From Polynucleobacter sp. (lineage in GTDB: Bacteria > Pseudomonadota > Gammaproteobacteria > Burkholderiales > Burkholderiaceae): 43,040 nt of DNA. Under the pieces are notes generated by a model. It ran no database searches, was not told where the DNA came from, and worked only from the letters and a program-made list of their open reading frames with translations. A program made the translations under genes and the position numbers. This document shows, in pieces, positions 1 to 8,921 of this stretch. Numbering within the stretch: position 1 is the stretch's first letter; the number at the start of each line of letters is the position of its first letter. The stretch spans positions 1 to 43,040 of the forward strand of contig JAUYRJ010000086.1 in the NCBI GenBank assembly GCA_030696845.1, given 5' to 3'.

Positions 1-58
1 CAACCACCTGCCTAACTGCCTCTAACTTGAACTCTTCTGCAAAATGCTCCTTCCCCAT
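1..58 (-). CDS. Transposase OrfA N-terminus, IS3 family (partial)
   Basis: Only the first 19 codons are in the window. They begin MGKEHFAEEFKLEAVRQVV, the typical opening of the helix-turn-helix OrfA protein of IS3-family elements (F-x-x-E-F-K-x-E-A-V). A strong ribosome binding site (GGAGG) lies 5 bases before the ATG. This element differs from the one at 38428-39696, whose OrfA begins MAKGQRLKPEQ. Confidence 0.6.
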   Translation of the reverse strand, partial: MGKEHFAEEFKLEAVRQVV

Positions 59-118
59 TACCGCCTCCGTTTGGTTTAATTAAACTATAACGGTGTCTAT
101 TGGAATGTGGGTAGTCCA
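1..118 (-). mobile_element. End of an IS3-family insertion sequence (partial)
   Basis: The window opens inside an insertion sequence whose transposase reads leftwards and out of the window. Upstream of the transposase start, the sequence runs to about 117-118, where the outward end reads TGGACTAC. A TG start fits the TG...CA ends of IS3-family elements. The outer boundary is inferred because the other end is not visible. Immediately beyond it, a toxin reading frame resumes, which supports a boundary near 118. Confidence 0.5.
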
Positions 119-196
119 CGGGTTACCAGCAAGCAGGATAAAGAAATTGCCTCTCTTAGATATAAGGCGGTAATTAAAGAAAGGATGAAAAAATGA
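119..196 (+). pseudogene. C-terminal remnant of a RelE/HigB-type (Gp49-like) toxin
   Basis: An open frame of about 25 codons ends in a TGA that overlaps the start of the antitoxin gene (ATGA at 193-196). It reads R-V-T-S-K-Q-D-K-E-I-A-S-L-R-Y-K and ends in a lysine-rich tail. This resembles the C-terminus of phage Gp49-like/HigB toxins (KTSKQDKEIA-type motif), which are usually encoded just upstream of an HTH_37/XRE antitoxin. The frame runs back into the end of the IS at about 118, so the toxin has probably been cut by the insertion and has lost most of its length. The family call rests on this short tail and on gene position. Confidence 0.5.
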
Positions 197-525
197 CCCA
201 ACATACAAAATCAGGCCATATTACTGCTACCGGCAAAAATATTTATTCTGATCTTGGTTTTTCACCAAAAGAAGCCGCCGCTTTACAGGCTGAATCTAGG
301 CGAATTATCTCTGAAAAATTGGCAATCAAAGAGTCCTTAATGACAGAGTTATCGACATGGATAGATGAAAAGCAATTAAGACAACAGGATGCGGCGCTTA
401 TTCTTGGCGTGACGCGCCCAAGAGTCTCCGATGTCGTTCATAAAAAGACCGTTAAATTTACGATTGATGCGTTAGTGGATATGTTGGCCAGGGCCGGCAA
501 GCACGTTGAGTTTGCGGTTCGATAA
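193..525 (+). CDS. XRE-family (HTH_37) antitoxin
   Basis: The 110-residue protein has a C-terminal helix-turn-helix (about residues 57-95: D-E-K-Q-L-R-Q-Q-D-A-A-L-I-L-G-V-T-R-P-R-V-S-D-V). It matches the XRE/HigA2-like antitoxins encoded downstream of Gp49-like toxins. Such antitoxins bind their toxin through one domain and repress their own operon through the HTH. The ATG overlaps the stop of the toxin remnant (ATGA), the normal translational coupling of these pairs. The upstream toxin and presumably the native promoter are cut by the IS, so this is now probably an orphan antitoxin, perhaps read from the IS side or not expressed. Confidence 0.75.
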   Translation: MTQHTKSGHITATGKNIYSDLGFSPKEAAALQAESRRIISEKLAIKESLMTELSTWIDEKQLRQQDAALILGVTRPRVSDVVHKKTVKFTIDALVDMLARAGKHVEFAVR

Positions 526-707
526 AAAGACTAAGCGGCTAGTTAGGATAACTGCCGTCTAGCAGGCGACATCAACACCGCATTCATCGTGACTGGATTG
601 AATCAGAAATGACCCGAGCGCGGGTGTGCCATCCATACAGCCATCCTGTGGCTGCAATGGGACGTTGACCGCAGCTAGATTGACGTCCCAGCCTTACAAA
701 ACATTAT

Positions 708-1391
<684 letters not shown>

Positions 1392-1438
1392 TCATTGTCC
1401 CGTATTTTGTATATGTCTTTACGGGTATTTTCCTAGGA

Positions 1439-2206
1439 TTATCCCCGAGAAGCGAATGCGAGCCGAACTCGCTCTAAATCAGCCTCGGTATCGACCCCGG
1501 GAGGCGGTAAATCAGGTGTAATATGCACCTGAATGCGAAAGCCGTGCCACAGGGCGCGTAGCTGCTCTAGCGATTCAGAGCGTTCTAGCGGGGCAGGCTC
1601 CAGTCTTGCATAGGCTTCCAGAAAACTAGCTCGGTAGGCGTAAATACCTAAGTGACGCAGATATTGCGTACTGGCGCTGACCCCGTTTGCGGCATCGCGC
1701 GCAAAAGGAATTATCGAACGCGAAAAATACATCGCTTCGTGATGGCGGCTCAGTACTACTTTGACAACATTGGGATTAGTAATTTCTTCGGCATCCCCTA
1801 TTGGGGTCGCGACCGTCGAGATAGCGCATTCGGGATGTGTTGCCAATACTGATGCAACTTGATTAATTAACTCTAGCGGAATTAAAGGCTCGTCGCCTTG
1901 CACATTCACAATCAGGGCATCCGGGGGTAATTTGAGCAGTTGCGCGATTTCCGCGATGCGATCAGTGCCAGTGGGGTGATCCGCCTTGGTTAATAAGCAT
2001 TCGATGCGATGGGCATCGCACACCGCTTGAATTTCCGTCGAATCAGTGGCAACAATGACGCTGTGCGCTCCAGAGCGGCTAGCTTGCTCTGCAACTCGAA
2101 CCACCATAGGCTTACCAGCAATATCAGCCAAGGGCTTACGCGGTAGTCGCGTAGAGCCTAGGCGCGCTGGTATGACAACGCTAAATTCAGGTAGGGTGGC
2201 GGACAT
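1439..2206 (-). CDS. kdsB: 3-deoxy-manno-octulosonate cytidylyltransferase
   Basis: The enzyme activates KDO to CMP-KDO for the lipopolysaccharide inner core. It has the nucleotidyltransferase signature V-I-P-A-R-L-G-S-T-R-L-P-R-K-P-L near the N-terminus and N-V-Q-G-D-E-P-L-I in the middle. I chose the ATG at 2206 (MSATLPEF..., 255 residues). The open frame extends upstream to 2263, but that would overlap the Trm112-like gene and add a basic, non-homologous leader. The stop lies about 70 bases before adk, and the Trm112-like gene ends 13 bases upstream. Confidence 0.95.
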   Translation of the reverse strand: MSATLPEFSVVIPARLGSTRLPRKPLADIAGKPMVVRVAEQASRSGAHSVIVATDSTEIQAVCDAHRIECLLTKADHPTGTDRIAEIAQLLKLPPDALIVNVQGDEPLIPLELINQVASVLATHPECAISTVATPIGDAEEITNPNVVKVVLSRHHEAMYFSRSIIPFARDAANGVSASTQYLRHLGIYAYRASFLEAYARLEPAPLERSESLEQLRALWHGFRIQVHITPDLPPPGVDTEADLERVRLAFASRG

Positions 2207-2219
2207 AGGTAAGGGTAAT

Positions 2220-2405
2220 TTAGAGGGCTTGGATTTCGTCTGGGGTGAGGCCGCGCGCCTCATCCACGAGCATTACCGGAACGTCATCCCGAATTGGATA
2301 AGCCAGCTTGTCGATTTTACAAATCAACTCGGACCGTTTGCGGTCGACATGCAACGTGCTTTTACACAAAGGGCAAACCAAAATATCGAGTAAACGCTGA
2401 TCCAT
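2220..2405 (-). CDS. Trm112-like zinc-ribbon protein (YcaR type)
   Basis: A 61-residue protein of the UPF0434/Trm112 family: [15 protein letters not shown], then a short beta-hairpin and [11 protein letters not shown]. In bacteria it commonly lies between lpxK and kdsB, as here. The archaeal and eukaryotic relatives activate methyltransferases; the role of the bacterial protein is not settled. The CxxC zinc knuckle is present, but the second pair is reduced to a single Cys. Confidence 0.9.
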   Translation of the reverse strand: MDQRLLDILVCPLCKSTLHVDRKRSELICKIDKLAYPIRDDVPVMLVDEARGLTPDEIQAL

Positions 2406-2438
2406 CTTTTTTCCTTTGGGCTTATAAATGGCTTGTAT

Positions 2439-3527
2439 TCAATAGGGATCGGGTCGCTTTAGGATCGATTCGATCAAGTCCATTACCGCTTGGGGCAGGG
2501 TAAGCAACATGGGCACTACCCAAACGCGCTCATCCTGTATCTCAGCGCATTTTACGGCATCCTTTTCCGTGATCAAAATGCATTCTGCATCGATCGCATT
2601 AAAAAAAGCGGCATCAAAGGTAGCGTGATCCGGCAGAGCGATGCCGGTGAGGCGCGTTTCTAAATTGGGTAAGTGCGGTTTGATGCTATCGAAAAAACGT
2701 TGCGGGTTGCCGATTGCCGCAACTGCGGTAATGCGGCCGTTGGCAAAGCGAGCCAAGAGCGAATCAAGCGTAGCGCTTGCCTCGCGCTGATGGAGTTGAT
2801 AAGGAATGCCGAGCTCCGGCTCCAATATAAACGCGGGTCGATCCGCAATATAGCGGGAGTTAGCCGGTATGTTTTTGCTAGCGCCGGTGGTGAGCGTGAG
2901 ATCGCGATCGCGATCGACGGGCTCTCTTAAGGGTCCGGCTGGTAATAAAAAACCATTGCCTTCACCGCGACCGTCGCGCACCACGATTTCAAGATCGCGA
3001 CCACCCTCACGAGCCGGCCACCGGATTAAATCCAAATGCTGCAGACCATCATCGCTGATGATGACATTCACATCCGGGTCTGCTTTAAGCAACGCCCGAA
3101 TACTTTTGCGGCGAGCGGGGCAAACCCAAATCGGTACTTGATTGCCGGTGCGCTGCGCCATCAGGACAGGCTCATCACCCACCACGCTAGGATCTGAGGC
3201 GCTGCTTACTGCCACCGGATGAGCGTGAGCATGGCTTGCGCCATAACCACGGCTGATGATGCCGGGCCGGTAACCCAGTGCGCGCAGTCGCTCCGCCAGC
3301 GCAATCACAATCGGTGTTTTGCCTGTACCGCCGACGCGCAGGTTACCCACAATGATGATGGGCACATCAAAGGGCTTGCCCTTGACCAATCCCAAATCGT
3401 GCAAGGCTTTTTTAGCGGCGACTATGGCGCCATAAATTTTAGAGAGGGGCCATAAGAGCCAACTGAGGATGCCGCGACGCTCCCAAAAGGCGGGCGCTGA
3501 TGGCAAGCGCATTGTTGATTTAGGCAC
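2439..3527 (-). CDS. lpxK: Tetraacyldisaccharide 4'-kinase
   Basis: The kinase phosphorylates lipid A disaccharide at the 4' position at the inner membrane. The 362-residue protein has an N-terminal hydrophobic segment (about residues 19-40) and a Walker A motif G-N-L-R-V-G-G-T-G-K-T-P at 61-72. The D-D-G-L-Q-H motif and the L-P-A-G-P-L-R-E-P segment follow. The first start is GTG at 3527, and an ATG five codons later (3512) is an equally good candidate. Neither has a clear ribosome binding site. It follows exbD by 15 bases and probably belongs to an exbB-exbD-lpxK-Trm112-kdsB-adk transcript. Confidence 0.95.
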   Translation of the reverse strand: MPKSTMRLPSAPAFWERRGILSWLLWPLSKIYGAIVAAKKALHDLGLVKGKPFDVPIIIVGNLRVGGTGKTPIVIALAERLRALGYRPGIISRGYGASHAHAHPVAVSSASDPSVVGDEPVLMAQRTGNQVPIWVCPARRKSIRALLKADPDVNVIISDDGLQHLDLIRWPAREGGRDLEIVVRDGRGEGNGFLLPAGPLREPVDRDRDLTLTTGASKNIPANSRYIADRPAFILEPELGIPYQLHQREASATLDSLLARFANGRITAVAAIGNPQRFFDSIKPHLPNLETRLTGIALPDHATFDAAFFNAIDAECILITEKDAVKCAEIQDERVWVVPMLLTLPQAVMDLIESILKRPDPY

Positions 3528-3542
3528 AGTCGCTGACCCGCA

Positions 3543-4022
3543 TTATTTTTTGCCTTGACTGCTGAATACGACATTCGGCATGTTGGCATCACGCGCCGCC
3601 TCTAATGCTCGCATCACAGCCTGATGGGGCGCGCGTGCATCGGCATCAATGGTGACCTGCGGAGCATCTTGAAGGGTGTTTGTAGGGCTCGATGGCCCAG
3701 TCAATTTAGTCAATGATGCGGCAAGCTGGCTTGGGTCGGTGACTTTGCCATTGAGGGCGTACCGCCCATCACGGCTGACGGTAACGGTGATGGACTGGGG
3801 TTTGCTGGGCGTATCCGCGCCGCTCGCAATCGGTAATGTAATGGCCAGTTCGTTATACCGCGTAAACGTAGTCGAGACCATGAGAAAAATTAATACGACT
3901 AAGAGCACATCGATAAACGCGATTAAATTGATTTCAGGATCAAGGCGTGCGAAGCGCTTCGAGGCCCGAGGGATCTGAGTGATACGCGCTTGATGCTCAA
4001 GGCGCCGATCAATCCAGTTCAT
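3543..4022 (-). CDS. exbD: Biopolymer transport protein ExbD/TolR family
   Basis: The 159-residue inner-membrane protein has one transmembrane helix (about residues 32-52: L-I-A-F-I-D-V-L-L-V-V-L-I-F-L-M-V) carrying the conserved membrane Asp of the proton channel. A periplasmic domain follows. It pairs with ExbB (the start of exbD overlaps the end of exbB by 4 bases) and passes proton-motive force to TonB-like or Tol systems. No TonB gene is in the window. The adjacent lpxK suggests an envelope role, and this pairing is common in betaproteobacteria. Confidence 0.92.
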   Translation of the reverse strand: MNWIDRRLEHQARITQIPRASKRFARLDPEINLIAFIDVLLVVLIFLMVSTTFTRYNELAITLPIASGADTPSKPQSITVTVSRDGRYALNGKVTDPSQLAASLTKLTGPSSPTNTLQDAPQVTIDADARAPHQAVMRALEAARDANMPNVVFSSQGKK

Positions 4023-4651
4023 CGCGTTTCGGGGTAGAGCTTTTTAAATAATTGCCTTGCGAATTCTTCGCACTCACGCTGACGTTGGTCGGCAAGCGCG
4101 CGAAACGCACGCCAACCTGCGTAGGCTGGAATCGCAATCAATAAACCAAATGCGGTGTTGTAAAGCGCAATGGAAATGCCGTTAGCCAATTGCTGCGGGT
4201 TGCCTCCGCTACCGGTCACAATGCCTTGGCTACCAAAGATTTCAATCATGCCAACGACAGTGCCAAATAAGCCGAGTAGGGGTGCGAGGGTCGCAATCGT
4301 GGCTAGAGCGCCCAGATAGCGATCCAATTTAATCGATGCGGCATCGGCGGTAGTGGCTAATTCTTCTAGCGCTGCCTGCGCGGTGCCGCCCGACTGTTTT
4401 TCAAGCAGAAGGCTAGCCAAGAGGGAGCCGGCAAGAGACGATTGCCCCAATGCGTGAATGGCATTGCTGGAGTTCGGCTTGCCTTGGGCTAGTGCATCGC
4501 CAAGACTAAATGCCGTTTCAAGATCGGTTTTGGGCAGAATGCGGCTTTGGCGTAAATACCAGCCTCGTTCCAGCAGAATGGCAAGGCCAAAGACAGAGAG
4601 TGCTAATAAGGGCCAAATGGGCCAGCCGGCGGACAGTAAGATGGTGTACAT
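4019..4651 (-). CDS. exbB: MotA/TolQ/ExbB proton channel family protein
   Basis: The 210-residue inner-membrane protein has three hydrophobic spans (about 10-28, 110-135, 155-178). The channel region L-A-P-L-L-G-L-F-G-T-V-V-G-M-I-E-I-F is typical of ExbB/TolQ. It is the first gene of the leftward block and overlaps exbD by 4 bases. A 7-bp hairpin lies 27 bases upstream of the ATG. I call it ExbB rather than TolQ because no tol-pal genes are adjacent. Confidence 0.92.
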   Translation of the reverse strand: MYTILLSAGWPIWPLLALSVFGLAILLERGWYLRQSRILPKTDLETAFSLGDALAQGKPNSSNAIHALGQSSLAGSLLASLLLEKQSGGTAQAALEELATTADAASIKLDRYLGALATIATLAPLLGLFGTVVGMIEIFGSQGIVTGSGGNPQQLANGISIALYNTAFGLLIAIPAYAGWRAFRALADQRQRECEEFARQLFKKLYPETR

Positions 4652-5031
4652 AAGATCAGTACTTTAGCTGAAATGAAATCCTCCCCGCGGAGGATAGCAA
4701 TAGCTAGATCCTTGATATTTTTCGTGAATTCAGGTTTTGGCTACGGATTGGCAGGCTGTGGATAACTCTGTGCAAAACTTTTGACCTTATGTTCTGTAAG
4801 TCCTTGATTGATCGTGAAATTAGGGGTTTTGGATAGGAATATGCTTGCCATTAAGCTAATTTTTATCTATATAAATCAATGGCTTATATGGACAGTGTCG
4901 GATTTATACTACATCTGGGGTCAGCAAATACTTACTTCCTAATTTAGCAAGGTATTGCCAAACGCAACTGTGGATATGTTTAGGCTCTACACTGGAATTG
5001 CTTGGTCATTTATCAAAACGAACATTACAAA
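4652..5031. other. Divergent intergenic region exbB / xseA
   Basis: There are 380 bases without a gene between two outward-reading genes. At 4678-4695 there is a perfect hairpin (7-bp arms ATCCTCC/GGAGGAT, 4-base loop) in what would be the exbB leader. A perfect DnaA-box 9-mer (TGTGGATAA) lies at 4757-4765 and a one-mismatch copy at 4979-4987. The rest is AT-rich and must hold both promoters. I see no RNA gene in it. Confidence 0.4.
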
Positions 5032-6240
5032 ATGCCTGAAATACCTCAAGAAATACTCTCAGTCGGCGATCTGAACCGCGCCATAGCCAATTCCCTGCAA
5101 GACCAATTTGGCTCGGTCTGGGTCAGCGGGGAGATATCGAACTTCAAAGCCTATGACAGTGGGCATTGGTATTTCTCGCTAAAAGACGAAGAGGGGCAGA
5201 TTCGTTGTGTGATGTTTCGGGGTAAAAACGCACAAGTCGGATTTATGCCTCAATCCGGCGACTTGGTTGAGGTGGGGGCGAGCTTGGGTTTGTATGTTCC
5301 GCGTGGGGATGTGCAACTGACGGTTCAAGCGATGCGTAGGGCCGGCATGGGAGGGCTCTATGAAGCCTTTTTAAAACTCAAAGCCAAACTCCTGAATGCC
5401 GGTTTATTCGACTCTGAACGCAAGCGCCCAATACCAAGCCATCCCCGTGCGATTGGGATTGTCACGTCGCCCCAGGCGGCGGCCCTAAAGGATGTGCTCA
5501 GCACCCTGGCGCGACGCGCTCCGCATATTCCGATTGTGGTTTATCCCACCCTCGTACAAGGTCCTGACGCGCCTGCTGGAATCATTGCGGCAATCGACAG
5601 CGCGAATCGCGAAGCGGCGGTGGATGTGCTCTTACTGGTGCGCGGCGGCGGCAGCATTGAGGATTTATGGGCCTTTAATAACGAGCAGTTAGCCTATGCG
5701 ATTGCGGATTCGTGTTTACCGATCGTGTGCGGCGTGGGCCATGAGACCGACACCACGATAGCCGATTACGTGGCTGACTTACGCTCTCCTACGCCAACGG
5801 GCGCGGCTGAGATGGCTGCGCCACGGCGCGATCAATTGCTCGCAGAATTGGGCAGCTTGCAGCAGAGCCTGTCGCAAAAAATCCAACAGCGCATGGAGCG
5901 CGAAGCCCAAACCCTCGATCAGTTCGCCTTGAGATTGAGTCACGCCTTGCCGAATCCCGATCGGATGCGCGAGCAAATTCAGAATCTCAAACAGCGTCTG
6001 GGGCAGTCATGGCGGGTGCGTACACAGAGCTGGCAGCGCCACCAAGGGCATTTGCATGCGCAACTGGAAGCGCTTAATCCGCAGCGCACCCTCGAGCGAG
6101 GGTATGCAGTCATTTTGCAGAGCGGTGAGCACGGCGTTAACGCTGTACGCAAGCCCGCACAACTAAGTCCCCATCATCACTACGCCGTGCATTTGGCCGA
6201 TGGCAGCGTCGAGATTACCTTAGCCGAGGTGAAGCGCTAG
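5032..6240 (+). CDS. xseA: Exodeoxyribonuclease VII large subunit
   Basis: The large subunit of the XseA-XseB exonuclease, which degrades single-stranded DNA. An N-terminal OB-fold (about residues 10-100: V-W-V-S-G-E-I-S-N-F ... F-S-L-K-D) is followed by the catalytic domain with I-G-I-V-T-S-P-Q-A-A and R-G-G-G-S-I-E-D-L-W-A-F-N. G-H-E-T-D-T-T-I-A-D follows, and then a long coiled-coil C-terminus. I chose the ATG at 5032 (402 residues); an upstream TTG at 5002 is in frame but has no support. The end overlaps murB by 3 bases, tail to tail. No xseB is in the window. Confidence 0.95.
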   Translation: MPEIPQEILSVGDLNRAIANSLQDQFGSVWVSGEISNFKAYDSGHWYFSLKDEEGQIRCVMFRGKNAQVGFMPQSGDLVEVGASLGLYVPRGDVQLTVQAMRRAGMGGLYEAFLKLKAKLLNAGLFDSERKRPIPSHPRAIGIVTSPQAAALKDVLSTLARRAPHIPIVVYPTLVQGPDAPAGIIAAIDSANREAAVDVLLLVRGGGSIEDLWAFNNEQLAYAIADSCLPIVCGVGHETDTTIADYVADLRSPTPTGAAEMAAPRRDQLLAELGSLQQSLSQKIQQRMEREAQTLDQFALRLSHALPNPDRMREQIQNLKQRLGQSWRVRTQSWQRHQGHLHAQLEALNPQRTLERGYAVILQSGEHGVNAVRKPAQLSPHHHYAVHLADGSVEITLAEVKR

Positions 6241-7319
6241 TAGCGAATCGGCTCGATGAGCAGGTCAATACCGAAGGTACGGTGAACTTCATCCTGAATG
6301 GTTTTTGCTAATTCCAAAACGGCCTTCGCATCGCCTTGGCCGTAATGAACAAGGACCAAGGCTTGGTTCTCATAAACGCCGACCGAGCCAGCACGCACCC
6401 CTTTGAAGCCGCAATGATCAATCATCCAGCCCGCAGCCAGTTTGCGCTGGCCACCCGCTTCCGGGTAAGAGACGAGGTTTGGAAATTGCTTTAAGAGTTG
6501 CTCATATTGCGCATGACTCACAATCGGATTCTGAAAAAAGCTGCCCGCATTGCCGATCAATTTCGGGTCAGGCAATTTGCGATTGCGAATTCTGCATACC
6601 GCGACAAAAATGGCTTCGGGGCTGGGTTGATCGACTTCCGAAAATGCCTGGGCTAAGTCGGCGTAGTGCAGGCGCGGACTCCATGCTTTAGGTAAAACAA
6701 AATCCACGCGGGTAATGATGTAGCGTTTGGGATTGGCTTTAAAAATACTGTCGCGGTATGCAAAGTGGCATTGACTTGCCGCCATCTCAACCATGGATTG
6801 GGTGGCGCAATCGAAGGCCTCTACCGCCTGAATGTATTCACCCACTTCAAGACCGTAAGCGCCAATGTTCTGAATCGGGGCGGCGCCCACCGTCCCTGGA
6901 ATGAGCGCGAGGTTTTCCAGGCCGGGCAAGTCGTGATCCAAAGTCCATGTCACAAACTCATGCCAGTTGACCCCGGCGCCTACACTAAGCAGTGTGCCAT
7001 CTGCGCTTTCCTCTTGGATGGCTTGGCCCGCAATATCCATGAGTAAGGTGATGCCTGGCAAAAAACTCGGCAAAATCACATTGCTACCGCCGCCCAGAAC
7101 GCGCCAAGGCCAGCCAGCCGCCAAGATGATGTCCATGGTCGCTTGCAATTGCGCGGCGCTGGTAATGGATAAAGCCCATTCCGCTTGAACATCAAACCCA
7201 AAGCTATTGCGCTTGAATAAGGGCGCGTTTGCTACTGCGCTGGGCAAGCGGCTCGCTACATCAATGCCGGTAAGAGCGGGGTTTTCAGGGGCAAGAGGCG
7301 CATTTGGGGCGGAGTTCAT
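6237..7319 (-). CDS. murB: UDP-N-acetylenolpyruvoylglucosamine reductase
   Basis: A flavoenzyme that reduces UDP-GlcNAc-enolpyruvate to UDP-MurNAc in peptidoglycan synthesis. The 360-residue length and the motifs V-L-G-G-G-S-N-V-I-L (FAD binding), L-I-P-G-T-V-G-A-A-P-I-Q-N-I-G-A-Y-G and G-N-A-G-S-F-F-Q-N-P fit type I MurB. The conserved Ser of that last motif is the proton donor. An N-terminal extension of about 25 residues rich in Ala/Pro precedes the conserved domain, so the true start could be slightly downstream of 7319. Confidence 0.95.
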   Translation of the reverse strand: MNSAPNAPLAPENPALTGIDVASRLPSAVANAPLFKRNSFGFDVQAEWALSITSAAQLQATMDIILAAGWPWRVLGGGSNVILPSFLPGITLLMDIAGQAIQEESADGTLLSVGAGVNWHEFVTWTLDHDLPGLENLALIPGTVGAAPIQNIGAYGLEVGEYIQAVEAFDCATQSMVEMAASQCHFAYRDSIFKANPKRYIITRVDFVLPKAWSPRLHYADLAQAFSEVDQPSPEAIFVAVCRIRNRKLPDPKLIGNAGSFFQNPIVSHAQYEQLLKQFPNLVSYPEAGGQRKLAAGWMIDHCGFKGVRAGSVGVYENQALVLVHYGQGDAKAVLELAKTIQDEVHRTFGIDLLIEPIRY

Positions 7320-7368
7320 GCCACAATCTTATTCGTCTTCCGTAATTTTGAGTAAATAGGAGCATTTG

Positions 7369-7854
7369 ATGCCAACATTTGACGTAGTTTGTGAGCCCAA
7401 TTTGGTTGAATTGAAAAACGCCATTGAGCAGGCTAATAAAGAAATTTCCACCCGCTTTGATTTCAAGGGATCGGATTCGCGAGTGGAGCTTAAGGAAGAG
7501 CAATTGATTTTATTCGCCGATGACGACTTTAAATTGGGTCAAGTGCGCGATGTGCTGATTAACAAAATGGCCAAGCGCAATGTCGATGTGCGTTATCTCA
7601 AAGACGATAAGCTGGAAACCATCGGCGGCGATAAGCGCAAGCAAACCATGAAGATTCAAAAGGGCGTGACATCCGACCTTTCTAAAAAGATTGTCCGCAT
7701 CATTAAAGACAGCAAGCTAAAGGTACAGGCCAGTATTCAGGGGGATGCAGTGCGCGTAACGGGCGGCAAGCGCGATGACCTACAAAGCGTCATGGCGCTC
7801 CTGCGCAAGGATGTGAGTGAAGCTCCTTTGGGCTTTGATAATTTTAGGGATTAA
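7369..7854 (+). CDS. yajQ: YajQ family nucleotide-binding protein
   Basis: A 161-residue cytosolic protein with the UPF0234/YajQ pattern: [15 protein letters not shown] near residues 27-34, [12 protein letters not shown] and [12 protein letters not shown]. Xanthomonas homologues bind cyclic di-GMP and others bind nucleotides or RNA; the role here is not shown. I chose ATG at 7369, preceded by AGGAG, over the in-frame TTG at 7366. It is divergent from murB, with 49 bases between starts. Confidence 0.93.
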   Translation: MPTFDVVCEPNLVELKNAIEQANKEISTRFDFKGSDSRVELKEEQLILFADDDFKLGQVRDVLINKMAKRNVDVRYLKDDKLETIGGDKRKQTMKIQKGVTSDLSKKIVRIIKDSKLKVQASIQGDAVRVTGGKRDDLQSVMALLRKDVSEAPLGFDNFRD

Positions 7855-7872
7855 GTCCTACTGGAGTGGATT

Positions 7873-7893
7873 GAATTGGCTTAAGTCCAATTC
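7873..7893. repeat. Inverted repeat between yajQ and xerD
   Basis: Perfect 7-bp arms GAATTGG / CCAATTC surround a 7-base centre containing CTTAAG. It lies 19 bases after the yajQ stop and 33 before the xerD start. No T-run follows, so it is a weak terminator at best; it may also be an operator or RNA hairpin. Confidence 0.35.
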
Positions 7894-7925
7894 ATTATTG
7901 ATGAGAGTGCGGAGCGCCTCCTTTC

Positions 7926-8870
7926 ATGCCTAAACCAATTCCATCCGATACAACGAAAAGCGAGCTCTTGCAATCGCCAACATCGGAGCAAGCCATCGAA
8001 CGCTTTTGCGATGCCTGTTGGCTTGAGGATGGATTAGCGCAAAACAGCCTCTCCGCCTATCGACGCGATCTGATCTTGCTCGCCCAGTGGCTGCAGCGCG
8101 AATGCGGTTTGGATTTGTATGGCGCTCAGGAAAAAGAACTCACCGCCTACATGGCGCATCGCCGCACTGATAAGGCAACAACAGCCAATCGGCGCTTAAC
8201 CGTATTTAAACGGTTTTATCGGCATGCTCTACGCCATCAATGGGTCGGGCGCGATCCCTGCATGGGCCTGCGGGCAGCAAAGCAAGCGCAACGTTTTCCG
8301 AAAACCTTAAGCGAAGATCAGGTAACGCGCCTAATTAATGCGCCAGATGTGACAACGCCACTGGGCTTGCGCGATCGCGCCATGTTGGAGCTGATGTATG
8401 CCAGTGGCTTGCGCGTCTCCGAAATCGTCAGCCTCAAAACCGTCGCGGTGGGCCTGAATGAAGGCGTGGTGCGGATTGTGAATGGCAAAGGCGGCAAGGA
8501 GCGCCTCGTTCCATTTGGCGGGGAGGCGGGGCAATGGTTAGGTCGATACTTAAGCGAGGCTAGAGCGGCCCTTCTCGCAGGAAAAACATCGGATGCGGTG
8601 TTTATCGGCAGGCACACTGGCGGCGCGCTGACGCGGCAAGCATTTTGGGCCTTGATTAAGCGCTACGCATTGATTGCGGACATTCCAGTGGCGCTGTCAC
8701 CGCACACGCTTCGCCATGCGTTTGCGACCCATTTACTGAATCACGGCGCTGATCTCAGGGTAGTGCAATTATTGCTAGGGCATGCTGATATCTCAACTAC
8801 GCAGATTTATACCCATGTTGCGCGCGAACGACTCAAATTAATTCATCAACACCATCATCCCAGGGGTTAA
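7926..8870 (+). CDS. xerD: Tyrosine recombinase XerD
   Basis: A site-specific recombinase that, with XerC, resolves chromosome dimers at dif near the terminus. The 314-residue protein has an N-terminal SAM-like core-binding domain (about 20-110) and a catalytic domain. The catalytic residues are visible: Arg in Y-A-S-G-L-R-V-S-E, the H-x-x-R of H-T-L-R-H-A-F-A-T-H, the second His in L-L-G-H-A-D-I-S-T-T, and the Tyr nucleophile in Q-I-Y-T-H. The D-I-S-T-T-Q-I-Y-T-H-V-A-R-E-R-L ending is more XerD than XerC. No dif-like site is evident nearby. Confidence 0.92.
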   Translation: MPKPIPSDTTKSELLQSPTSEQAIERFCDACWLEDGLAQNSLSAYRRDLILLAQWLQRECGLDLYGAQEKELTAYMAHRRTDKATTANRRLTVFKRFYRHALRHQWVGRDPCMGLRAAKQAQRFPKTLSEDQVTRLINAPDVTTPLGLRDRAMLELMYASGLRVSEIVSLKTVAVGLNEGVVRIVNGKGGKERLVPFGGEAGQWLGRYLSEARAALLAGKTSDAVFIGRHTGGALTRQAFWALIKRYALIADIPVALSPHTLRHAFATHLLNHGADLRVVQLLLGHADISTTQIYTHVARERLKLIHQHHHPRG

Positions 8871-8921
8871 TACTTTAGGGGCGTTTTAGGCCAATTCGCC
8901 ATAAATGATTAAGATAGCGAT

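Noticed and set aside
658-690. Inverted repeat TGGGACGT / ACGTCCCA between antitoxin and adk
   Set aside because: 8-bp arms, 17-base spacer and no T-run; too weak to call a terminator or operator.
4757-4987. DnaA boxes between exbB and xseA as an origin of replication
   Set aside because: Only one perfect and one imperfect box, with no dnaA, dnaN or further box cluster nearby.
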